This document shows, in pieces, positions 1 through 6,310 of a stretch of 8,946 nt of DNA. A model generated the notes under the pieces. That model had not been told where the DNA came from. It did no database searches and saw nothing but the letters and a program-made list of their open reading frames with translations. The position numbers and the translations under genes are program-made. This DNA comes from Clostridia bacterium (GTDB lineage Bacteria > Bacillota > Clostridia > Christensenellales > UBA1242). Location of the stretch: positions 1 to 8,946 of the forward strand of contig JAFTJJ010000103.1 of NCBI GenBank assembly GCA_017456465.1, in the 5' to 3' direction. The first letter of the stretch is position 1, and each line of letters starts with the position of its first letter.

Positions 1-1
1 G

Positions 2-3000
2 AAGATTATTAAAGAATTAGGGTTTTATAATGAAAACAAAGTGATGAGCAGTGTTTCAAAAAATGGTGGGGCTTTTTATAACTCCGGTGGTACTGTTTCG
101 ATTCAAGGTGGATCAATAGAATATTGTTTCACGACATCTGCTGGTGGCGCAATTTATAACTCAGGAAATCTAATAATTTCTGGCGATGTGCAATTTTTGA
201 ATAACAAGACAAATGGTTATGGTGGAACGATCAGAAACAACGGCACACTTGACATGACTGGTGGGACAATCGATGGCTCGAGCACATACTTTGCGAATCG
301 TGGTGGTGGAGTGTTTAATGCTGGAACATTTAATATGTCAGCAGGAACAATTAAGAATTATCTTGGAAGACAATTTGGCGCTGGTGTTTATAATACTGGA
401 ACATTCAACATTTCGGGTACTGCATTGCTTACAAACAATGATTCTCACCCATCATACACCATTGATGGTGGAAATGTTTACAATTCAGGAACGATAAACA
501 TGACTGGTGGAAACATTTCAAATGGAAATGCAAAAAATGGTGGAAACATTTTCAATGAAGCAACGCTTTTCATATCAGATGGAACGATTTCTGGAGGTGT
601 TGCATCGATTGATGGTGGAAACATTTTTAACGAGCTTAGTTTGGAGATGACTGGTGGAACTGTGACAAATGGTGTTGCTGTCAATGGTGGAGGAATATAT
701 AGCGATTATTATTCTGGTGATGCTGAAAGAATGTATATTTCTGATGTGACAATAAGGGATTGCACTGCAACAAAATATGGCGGTGGGGCTTATTTTTTCT
801 CATATGATTTAAGTTTGGATTCATTTGATGTTTCTGGCTGCACGGCTGAGTATGGTGGTGCGTTGTATGTGGTTGGCGACAACAGTGTGTGTGATGTTTT
901 GATTGATGATTGTGTCGCAAACACAAGTGGTGGCGGGATTTACATGGGTGATCCTGGAGGTTACATTCGTGGTGTGATCACAAATTCAAGAGCGATAAAT
1001 GGCGGTGGAGTCTTTTTAAATAATAATTTATATTGTTATTTGGAGGATGTCCAAATCTCTCAGTGTTCAGCTGAGTTCGGTGGTGGGGTTTTTTCATACT
1101 CATCAAGTATACGTTTTTATGATAATTCAACCGGATTTATAAAAAACAACACAGCAACACAGGGTGCTGGAATTTATTTGGATAATGCGACCATTCATCT
1201 TGAACAAACAAGCGGATTTGTGATTGGTGAAAATACAGCAACTCTTGGTGGTGGTTTGTTTGTGAATGGATGTGACGTGAATGCTGACAAATACTCCTCA
1301 CTCAACATTGAAAGTAATAATGCAGAAAAAGGTGCAGGCATTTATGTTAATGAAAATTCCACATTTAGTATGACAGCCTTGAAAATTGTGAACAATGCGG
1401 CAAAAGATGGGAATTATGGTCATGGCGGTGGAATTTATAACGCGGGAGTTCTCTACATGAACTCTGGTGAAATTTTAGGTGATGGTGCAACAGTGAACGC
1501 TTATGCTGGTGGTGGAATTTATAACACAGGAAGTTTGGATTTGTTTGGTGGAAAAATCTCAGATTGTGTTGCATCGGCAAATGGTGGTGGGATTTATCTT
1601 GAGGGTGGTGAAATAACTTATCATGGCACAGATTTTTCAATTGATTTAAATCTTGCGACACTTGGTGGTGGTTTGTTTGTGAATGGAGGTGTGTTTGGAG
1701 GTCAGGACAACAGCAATGAATCTGCGTATTTGACAATTTCATCAAACAAAGCAGAAAAGGGTGCAGGTGTGTATGTTGACAACAATGTGTCACTTGAAAT
1801 TAAAGATCCAATTAAGATTTTGAATAATTCAGCCACGGCAGGAGGTGTCACCAATGGTCTTGGTGGAGGAATTTATAATGCTGGCAATCTTGTGATGAGT
1901 GCTGGTGAGATTTTGGGAAACAGCAAAACAGTGAATGCTTATGCAGGAGGAGGGATCTATAACGCTGGAACAGCGGCCCTTTCTGGAGGCAAGATCTCAG
2001 GATGTGTTGCATCGACTTATGGTGGGGGTTTTGATAATGCCGGTGAAGCAACATTTTCTGGTGTTGAAATTTCAGCTTGTATTTCAGAAGACAGAGGAGG
2101 AGGTTGTTTTGTCAGGAAGTCATCACTTCTGACAATAGAAAATGAAACACTGATTTCTTCAAACATTGCTCAAAAGGGTGGTGGAGTGACAATTGTTTCA
2201 ACTGGTTCAATGATTATGAATGGTGGAATGATCGCAAAAAACCATTTAAGTATTGCAAACAATAATGGAAGAGGTGGTCAGGTTTATCTCCAAACGGATA
2301 CATCAAATTTCACCATGAATGGTGGAACTATTTCTGGAAACGATGGTGAACAAAGTCAATTTATTCCTTCCGTTGAAGATTATAATGCCTATGATGGCGG
2401 TGGCGTTTATAACAATGGAACTTTTACCATGAATGGTGGAGAGATCTTGAATTGCTCTGGCATTCGAGGTGGGGCACTTTATAACGTCGGAACATTCAAT
2501 ATGTATGCGGCAAACGAACCAATGATCTATTCCAATTTTGGGCGAAGCGGTGGAGCAATTTATTCCGTATCGTCAACCCTTAATCTTTTGGGTGGATATA
2601 TTTCTGTTAATTATGCTTCAAACCATGGTTCGGCAGTTTATGCCACTGGATCAACAATGGAAATTGATGGAACTTTTATTGACGACAATTGTTTGACAGC
2701 AGACAATCCGTCTTCTACAAATGCTGGACACGGAACAGTTACTTTTTCTGGTGGCACAGCAGTTATGAAGAGTGGATCAATTTCCAACAATAGAATATTG
2801 AGTGGAGCAATTCAACCATATGGTGGTGGCGTTTATGTTACTGGAAGTGCAGTTTTTACTGTCACAGGTGGAAGTTTTGAGGGGAACTGCATTGTTGCAG
2901 ACGAATCATCAGGTGGAACATTTCATGTTAATTCAAGTGCAACACTTAACATTAATGGTGTTACAATTAAGGGAGATAATGATGAAATTGTTGCGACCAA

Positions 3001-4744
3001 CGGTGGTGCAATCTCAAATTATGGAACAGTTAATATTGTGGACACTTATATTGAAGGATGCAAAAGCAATGTTGCTGGTGGTGCAATTATGAACTGGGGG
3101 ACTCTCACAGTTTCTGGATTGAGTCTTTATGGGTGTTCAACCACGATCGGAATTGGTGACTCCATTGCAACAATGGGTGAACTGCGAATTGATGGAAATA
3201 TTGTTTGTCAAAATTTAGACGTTGCAGTGGGTTCGAATAATGCAGAAGTGAACAATTTCTATGATTTAAGGTCAACAGGGAATATTGTAATTGCATCGTC
3301 GATGGACATTGAAAAATTTAACATATCGTTTTTTTCATCAGATGTATCAACCACATCATATGATGATGAAAGTGGTCTTTATTATGGACTTGACACAACA
3401 TTGTTTGAAGTGTTTGATTATTTCAATATTGAAGAACACCCATATTCGAACGCTCTTTTTGTTCACTATTTCAAGGACTTTTCATATAACAATGTTATTC
3501 CATTAAATGAAGAAATGATAAGTTTTGAAAATGGCGTTTCTCGTGATGTTTTCGATTTTGTTTTGCCAGCAGGATTTGAACTTGTTTCACACGATGATGG
3601 CGGATATTTTCTTGGTCTTGAAACTCATCTTGTGATCATTGTGGATTCTTTCGGAGAAAATTTGGGACAAATTTTAGCAACATCTTTTTCAAGTGTTCAC
3701 TTCATTTTTAATGATAATGGATTTTTGGATTGTATTGGCTATGAAGATTTTTCACGGCAAATTTATGATGAACCTATTCAAACTGAAAATGACTTGTATG
3801 TTACTTATGAAGCATCTGGTGATACGAACCGAATTATTGAGGACATTGAAATTTGTCTTAAGGTAAAAGAATTCAGTTTAAAAATTATTAATGATGCAAG
3901 TCAGCAAGTTCTTTACGAAGGCACTTTTTTGAGTGGGGCTAATGTTGAGTTAACATCGAGTACGGTATCTGTTAATGAAGCTGTTGTTTGTCGCACGACT
4001 GATTATGAAGAAGATGGATATTCATTTGTTGCTGATGGTGTGTTCTATAATCAATTTGGTGAATATGTTACATATACAACAATATTATTGAACGAGGATT
4101 TGATTTTATATGCTCAATATACGAGATATGAGTGTTTTGTTGTAAATCTTAATTTTATGAAACAATATTATTTAGGTGACGGGTCTTTAGAATTCTCAGA
4201 TGAAAATCTGTATAATAGAGAAAGTTTTGTGAGTTTAGATGCTGCTAGTATTGTTATAAATCAAGGCAATGTTCAACTCCTTAGAAATGGAAGTGAAGTT
4301 ATATTTGAATTTGCTTATGATTATTATGATGATGGATATCGTGTTGGTAATATTACCATAAGCATAAATGGTGTTAGTGGTCAGTACACTGAGGGGCAAA
4401 CCATAAATATTCCTTCAGGAGGAGCTGGCGAAACAATTAATGTTGATGTGCTTGTGAATTATGAAAAGGAAATTTGGTTGCAAATATTCAACAGTGAGAA
4501 TGGAGAATCTCTTTTTGAAAATACTTATTATGGAAGTGTCACTGTTGACTTAACTTACACGAAAGTATCTGTCAATGGAGTTGTTGTTTTTGAGGCGACC
4601 TATTATGAGTCAGATGGGAATTATTATGTTCCAACTTATGGATTTACTAATACGCAAGGTGATGATATTTCGAATTCAACAATAGTCATGTATGAAGACC
4701 TTAAAATTATTGCACAGTATTATATTTCCATTGATGAAGCATAG
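2..4744 (+). CDS. Giant right-handed beta-helix repeat protein, probable cell-surface/secreted protein (5' end outside window)
   Basis: The reading frame is open to the left edge, and repeat-like sequence (ELGFYNENKVMSSVSKNGGAF) precedes the first possible internal start (GTG at 41, no ribosome binding site). The true start and any signal peptide therefore lie upstream. The visible part is 1580 aa. Residues about 10-1100 are a glycine-rich repeat with about 36 turns of the type G-[GA]-x-[hydrophobic]-[Y/F], often followed by N-x-G-T-x-x-[M/I]-x-G-G-x-I (for example GGGIYN, GGNIFN, GGAIYN). This is the pattern of right-handed parallel beta-helix proteins of the pectate lyase/adhesin/Pmp-like type. 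Residues about 1100-1580 lack the repeat and contain two related modules (about 1291-1375 and 1491-1580). No LPxTG motif, SLH domain or C-terminal membrane anchor is visible, and the protein ends in AQYYISIDEA. It has no enzymatic signature that I can see. An adhesin or surface-structural role is an inference from the fold class. Confidence is high for the gene and fold and low for the exact job. Confidence 0.9.
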   Translation, partial: KIIKELGFYNENKVMSSVSKNGGAFYNSGGTVSIQGGSIEYCFTTSAGGAIYNSGNLIISGDVQFLNNKTNGYGGTIRNNGTLDMTGGTIDGSSTYFANRGGGVFNAGTFNMSAGTIKNYLGRQFGAGVYNTGTFNISGTALLTNNDSHPSYTIDGGNVYNSGTINMTGGNISNGNAKNGGNIFNEATLFISDGTISGGVASIDGGNIFNELSLEMTGGTVTNGVAVNGGGIYSDYYSGDAERMYISDVTIRDCTATKYGGGAYFFSYDLSLDSFDVSGCTAEYGGALYVVGDNSVCDVLIDDCVANTSGGGIYMGDPGGYIRGVITNSRAINGGGVFLNNNLYCYLEDVQISQCSAEFGGGVFSYSSSIRFYDNSTGFIKNNTATQGAGIYLDNATIHLEQTSGFVIGENTATLGGGLFVNGCDVNADKYSSLNIESNNAEKGAGIYVNENSTFSMTALKIVNNAAKDGNYGHGGGIYNAGVLYMNSGEILGDGATVNAYAGGGIYNTGSLDLFGGKISDCVASANGGGIYLEGGEITYHGTDFSIDLNLATLGGGLFVNGGVFGGQDNSNESAYLTISSNKAEKGAGVYVDNNVSLEIKDPIKILNNSATAGGVTNGLGGGIYNAGNLVMSAGEILGNSKTVNAYAGGGIYNAGTAALSGGKISGCVASTYGGGFDNAGEATFSGVEISACISEDRGGGCFVRKSSLLTIENETLISSNIAQKGGGVTIVSTGSMIMNGGMIAKNHLSIANNNGRGGQVYLQTDTSNFTMNGGTISGNDGEQSQFIPSVEDYNAYDGGGVYNNGTFTMNGGEILNCSGIRGGALYNVGTFNMYAANEPMIYSNFGRSGGAIYSVSSTLNLLGGYISVNYASNHGSAVYATGSTMEIDGTFIDDNCLTADNPSSTNAGHGTVTFSGGTAVMKSGSISNNRILSGAIQPYGGGVYVTGSAVFTVTGGSFEGNCIVADESSGGTFHVNSSATLNINGVTIKGDNDEIVATNGGAISNYGTVNIVDTYIEGCKSNVAGGAIMNWGTLTVSGLSLYGCSTTIGIGDSIATMGELRIDGNIVCQNLDVAVGSNNAEVNNFYDLRSTGNIVIASSMDIEKFNISFFSSDVSTTSYDDESGLYYGLDTTLFEVFDYFNIEEHPYSNALFVHYFKDFSYNNVIPLNEEMISFENGVSRDVFDFVLPAGFELVSHDDGGYFLGLETHLVIIVDSFGENLGQILATSFSSVHFIFNDNGFLDCIGYEDFSRQIYDEPIQTENDLYVTYEASGDTNRIIEDIEICLKVKEFSLKIINDASQQVLYEGTFLSGANVELTSSTVSVNEAVVCRTTDYEEDGYSFVADGVFYNQFGEYVTYTTILLNEDLILYAQYTRYECFVVNLNFMKQYYLGDGSLEFSDENLYNRESFVSLDAASIVINQGNVQLLRNGSEVIFEFAYDYYDDGYRVGNITISINGVSGQYTEGQTINIPSGGAGETINVDVLVNYEKEIWLQIFNSENGESLFENTYYGSVTVDLTYTKVSVNGVVVFEATYYESDGNYYVPTYGFTNTQGDDISNSTIVMYEDLKIIAQYYISIDEA
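1238..2029 (+). repeat. Internal tandem duplication within the beta-helix gene
   Basis: Two diverged copies of a block of about 139-146 codons lie side by side. The first starts at 1238 (ATLGGGLFVNG) and the second at 1655 (ATLGGGLFVNG again). Matching landmarks follow in both: N/KAEKGAGxYV, GGGIYNAG, SGEILG, VNAYAGGGIYN, GGKIS-x-CVAS. The offset is 417 nt at the start and 438 nt from VNAYAGG onwards. The 21-nt difference is explained by two short in-frame insertions in the second copy. This is larger than the single-coil repeat and shows that the helix grew by segmental duplication. Confidence 0.85.
3872..4741 (+). repeat. Two related C-terminal modules in the beta-helix protein, 200 residues apart
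   Basis: Module A (3872-4126, starting FSLKIINDASQ) and module B (4472-4741, starting IWLQIFNSENG) align over about 85 residues. Shared landmarks are TxVSVN-x-VV near the middle, then an E-x-DG-x-Y/F segment, an I-x-x-x-EDL-x-x-x-AQY ending, and similar strand-like spacing. Between them lies an unrelated segment of about 115 residues rich in Tyr and Asp. The modules look like all-beta extracellular domains of the sort that cap or extend surface proteins. I cannot assign them to a named family. Confidence 0.7.
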
Positions 4745-4814
4745 AATAAAATTAAAGAAGTGCTGTGACTTGATGTTGAGGTTAACAAATAACTTTTTTC
4801 AACTTGAGTGAAGC

Positions 4815-4852
4815 ATGAGAAGAATTCTCATATTTCAGTGATGTAAATATGA
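4815..4852. repeat. Two overlapping short inverted repeats downstream of the beta-helix gene
   Basis: ATGAGAA-GAA-TTCTCAT (4815-4831, 7-bp arms) overlaps TCATATTT-N9-AAATATGA (4828-4852, 8-bp arms). The two hairpins are mutually exclusive because they share TCAT. They are AT-rich and have no T-tract, so they are not convincing terminators. They could be 3' UTR structure for the beta-helix mRNA or chance. Confidence 0.35.
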
Positions 4853-4870
4853 AGATATTTTTCAAATAAA

Positions 4871-4912
4871 AAATAGCAGTCATGATGTCTGCTATTTGTT
4901 ATTTATTTTTTA
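4871..4912. terminator. Bidirectional rho-independent terminator between the beta-helix gene and lexA
   Basis: AAATAGCAG (4871-4879) pairs perfectly with CTGCTATTT (4889-4897) around a 9-nt loop. On the plus strand it is followed by a T-rich tail to 4911. On the minus strand the bases after the stem read TTTTTTATTTG. It sits between two convergent genes and can end both transcripts. Confidence 0.8.
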
Positions 4913-4932
4913 GTGTGAAAATATTGTGGTTT

Positions 4933-5538
4933 TCAAAATCTTCGCATCAAACCGCTGACAACACCAAGAATGGTGGCGTCTTTTGCAATTATTGGTGCAT
5001 AGAGTGGGTTTTCTGCCACGAGTTTGATGTGATCATTCTCACGATAAAAACGCTTGACAGTTGCGCTGTCATCAATGAGGGCAACAACAATTTGACCATT
5101 TTCTGCGTGGTTTTGTTTTTTGATCACAAGTTCATCGCCTTCAAAAATTCCAGCACCAATCATGCTGTCACCCTTGACTTTGAGAACAAACATGTTTGAC
5201 TGATCATGTGAGAAATATCCATCTGGAAGAGAAACATAATCTTCAATGTTTTCAACTGCGAGAATTGGCCTTCCTGCTGCGACTGTTCCAACAATTGGAA
5301 TTTTGCTTTGTTTTGGTGTTGAAAAGTCATCAACAACATCAATTGCACGGCTTTTAAGACCTGTTTTGCGGATTTTTCCTTGATTTTCGAGAATATTTAT
5401 ATAATAAAAAATTGTCGAGGTTGAGGACAGGTTTAGTGCCGTGCACATTTCTCGAATTGATGGAACAAATCCATTTTCTGTTTTATATTTTTTTATGAAC
5501 TCCAAAAGAAGTTCTGGCTTGTTGTTATTTTTACTCAT
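4933..5538 (-). CDS. lexA: LexA repressor, SOS regulator (self-cleaving S24-family)
   Basis: The product is 201 aa, the usual LexA length. It represses DNA-damage genes as a dimer and is inactivated by RecA-stimulated self-cleavage. Residues about 1-66 form the winged-helix DNA-binding domain (GFVPSIREMCTALNLSSTSTIFYYINILENQ region, ending in the typical KSRAI). The cleavage site is Ala88-Gly89 in GTVAAGRP. The Ser/Lys dyad is Ser125 in GDSMIGAG and Lys162 in ATVKRF. The C-terminal GVVSGLMRRF also matches LexA. The frame is open upstream, but the ATG at 5538 gives the normal LexA N-terminus, and a good promoter ends 6 nt before it. No Shine-Dalgarno is present. The recognition helix (STSTIFYYI) differs from the SSTVHGHL of Bacillus LexA as I recall it, which may mean an altered operator. 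The gene is divergent from a Cys-rich small gene and probably autoregulated. Confidence 0.96.
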   Translation of the reverse strand: MSKNNNKPELLLEFIKKYKTENGFVPSIREMCTALNLSSTSTIFYYINILENQGKIRKTGLKSRAIDVVDDFSTPKQSKIPIVGTVAAGRPILAVENIEDYVSLPDGYFSHDQSNMFVLKVKGDSMIGAGIFEGDELVIKKQNHAENGQIVVALIDDSATVKRFYRENDHIKLVAENPLYAPIIAKDATILGVVSGLMRRF

Positions 5539-5544
5539 GATTAT

Positions 5545-5573
5545 ATAATAAACGCGTTTGAAGAATTTGTCAA
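5545..5573 (-). promoter_or_regulatory. lexA promoter; predicted +1 at the start codon
   Basis: Reading the minus strand, TTGACA (5573-5568) is followed by a 17-bp spacer and TATTAT (5550-5545), a near-consensus sigma-A promoter. Six bases then separate the -10 hexamer from the ATG at 5538. Transcription would start at or very near the A of the ATG, giving a leaderless lexA mRNA. Confidence 0.75.
5550..5559. promoter_or_regulatory. Palindrome AAACGCGTTT between the lexA -35 and -10 boxes
   Basis: This is a perfect 10-bp palindrome next to the -10 box, overlapping it by one base and lying within the spacer. It may be a second operator. GTTTG at 5556-5560 and CAAAC at 5571-5575 also face each other 10 bp apart. 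Its role is unproven and it could be chance. Confidence 0.3.
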
Positions 5574-5584
5574 ACATTTGTTTG
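5571..5584. promoter_or_regulatory. Candidate LexA operator, CAAAC-N4-GTTTG
   Basis: CAAACATTTGTTTG has perfect 5-bp half sites around 4 bp. The dyad extends outward to TCAAACA-TT-TGTTTGA (5570-5585). It overlaps the lexA -35 box (5568-5573). The architecture is that of the Gram-positive SOS box CGAAC-N4-GTTCG, with one symmetric change in each half (G to A and C to T). Autorepression is an inference. It lies 24 bp from the -35 box of the divergent gene, so it could affect both. Confidence 0.6.
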
Positions 5585-5607
5585 ATTTTATTTTGTTTGG
5601 TTTTTGC

Positions 5608-5636
5608 TTGAAAAAGTTGAAAGAGTGGTATATAAT
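5608..5636 (+). promoter_or_regulatory. Promoter of the Cys/His-rich small protein gene
   Basis: TTGAAA (5608-5613), a 17-bp spacer and TATAAT (5631-5636) make a strong sigma-A promoter with a predicted start near 5643. A ribosome binding site AGGAGA (5649-5654) follows, 7 nt before the ATG at 5662. Confidence 0.8.
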
Positions 5637-5661
5637 ACTTTTGTTTATAGGAGAAAATGTT

Positions 5662-5976
5662 ATGAAAATGTGCGTTTTGGAAGACAACAAGATTTGCAAT
5701 AATTGTGGTGAGTGTGACATGTGTGATCTTGATCCAAAGAAAAGATGTGACAATTGTGGCAAGTGTTTGGATGAATTCAACACAGATGAAAAAGGTTTTG
5801 TGAAGATTGGAATTGATAAGATTTTGCAAGGTGAGGGGAGTGATCTTGATTCTTTTTATCAAATGGCAGGACTTGTGGATGACGATGAAGAAGAAAACAG
5901 CGAAGAATGTGACTGCTGCGATCATGATCACGACTGCAATTGTTCCGATGATTGCCATTGTCATGATGATGAGTAA
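5662..5976 (+). CDS. Small Cys/His-rich putative metal-binding protein
   Basis: The product is 104 aa. The start at 5662 is set by AGGAGA 7 nt upstream and by the promoter, which rules out a longer N-terminus. The N-terminal part has eight cysteines: Cys4, then C12-x2-C15-x2-C18-x2-C21 (CNNCGECDMC) and C29-x2-C32-x2-C35 (CDNCGKC). This suits zinc or Fe-S ligation, and I cannot tell which from sequence. A middle segment (about 37-72) is ordinary and may be helical. The tail from residue 73 is strongly acidic and packed with seven Cys and four His (from DDDEEEN to CHCHDDE), like a metal-sequestering tail. There is no signal peptide or membrane segment, so it is probably cytoplasmic. I recognise the N-terminal motif as a common hypothetical-protein type in Clostridia, from memory and without a named function. 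It is divergent from lexA, and any link to SOS is only positional. Confidence 0.85.
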   Translation: MKMCVLEDNKICNNCGECDMCDLDPKKRCDNCGKCLDEFNTDEKGFVKIGIDKILQGEGSDLDSFYQMAGLVDDDEEENSEECDCCDHDHDCNCSDDCHCHDDE

Positions 5977-6012
5977 AAATAAAAATTTTGTCAAAAATAA
6001 TTGATTGTATAA

Positions 6013-6041
6013 TTGACTTGAAATGGCTGACATGATATAAT
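6013..6041 (+). promoter_or_regulatory. Promoter of tRNA-Trp
   Basis: TTGACT (6013-6018), a 17-bp spacer and a perfect TATAAT (6036-6041) lie 20 bp before the tRNA 5' end. The predicted start is near 6048, giving a short 5' leader for RNase P to remove. Confidence 0.85.
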
Positions 6042-6054
6042 TGGTCATGTCAGC
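6026..6054. promoter_or_regulatory. Perfect 10-bp inverted repeat flanking the tRNA-Trp -10 box (operator-like)
   Basis: GCTGACATGA (6026-6035) and TCATGTCAGC (6045-6054) are exact reverse complements around a 9-bp spacer that contains TATAAT. There is no T-tract on either side on either strand, so it does not look like a terminator for the upstream gene. The position suits a repressor or regulator binding over the promoter. No candidate regulator is identified. Confidence 0.7.
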
Positions 6055-6061
6055 AAAACTT

Positions 6062-6135
6062 AGGGGCGTAGTTCATCGGTAGAATAAGAGTCTCCAAAAC
6101 TCCTGAGGAGGGTTCGATTCCTTCCGCCCCTGCCA
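6062..6135 (+). tRNA. tRNA-Trp (anticodon CCA), 3' CCA encoded
   Basis: A full cloverleaf is visible. The acceptor AGGGGCG (6062-6068) pairs with CGCCCCT (6125-6131), followed by discriminator G6132 and CCA at 6133-6135. The D arm is GTTC/GAAT, closing with a G-T wobble. The anticodon loop CTCCAAA (6092-6098) has anticodon CCA at 6094-6096. The T arm is GAGGG-TTCGATT-CCTTC (6108-6124). The anticodon stem AGAGT/ACTCC has an A-C mismatch at the 27-43 pair. The sequence agrees with the usual tRNA-Trp pattern (AGGGGC start, GCCA end). It has its own promoter, and a terminator hairpin begins at its last three bases. Confidence 0.96.
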
Positions 6136-6247
6136 AACAAAAGCACAGGCATTCGCGCCTGTGCTTTTTGTTTGGTTGAGGCGGAGAATATGGATGAGCA
6201 ACAGCTTGCTGTTCGTCCGCTGAGGGGATCCGAAGCGTCACGAGTTT
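6117..6247 (+). repeat. Direct repeat copy 1: tRNA-Trp 3' end + terminator + flank
   Basis: This 131-bp segment starts with the last 19 nt of the tRNA (ATTCCTTCCGCCCCTGCCA). It continues through the terminator hairpin and a tract ending CACGAGTTT. It matches 6311-6441 at 128 of 131 positions with no gaps, at a constant offset of 194. The differences are at 6227, 6229 and 6237. It also contains the palindrome AACAGCTTGCTGTT (6200-6213), whose outer bases (GCGGA at 6181-6185 and TCCGC at 6216-6220) can also pair, so part of it may fold as RNA. No protein-coding function is supported. Confidence 0.95.
6133..6175 (+). terminator. Rho-independent terminator of tRNA-Trp
   Basis: GCACAGGC (6143-6150) pairs with GCCTGTGC (6157-6164) around loop ATTCGC, followed by TTTTTGTTT. 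The pairing extends outward to CCAAAC/GTTTGG with one bulged T, so the long stem starts in the tRNA's own CCA. Confidence 0.85.
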
Positions 6248-6310
6248 CACTGATGTGTGAAAGTGCAATTTTTTGCGAGAAATGTATGAAGCGAAATTTG
6301 TTTGACGAGT

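Noticed and set aside
41..46. GTG/ATG at 41-46 as the true start of the beta-helix gene
   Set aside because: There is no ribosome binding site and the frame is open to the window edge with repeat-like sequence before it, so the gene is 5'-incomplete.
681..2054. Several His/Gln-rich minus-strand reading frames
   Set aside because: They are shadows of the Gly/Asn-rich plus-strand repeats (GGT and AAT codons read in reverse), with no promoter or ribosome binding site.
2..4744. CRISPR or tandem DNA repeat array
   Set aside because: The periodicity is protein-level beta-helix coils with diverged codons and no fixed spacer-repeat pattern.
5539..6048. N-terminal extension of LexA to a 371-aa protein
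   Set aside because: The frame is open upstream, but it runs through the lexA promoter, the divergent gene's promoter and its coding region. The normal LexA N-terminus begins at 5538.
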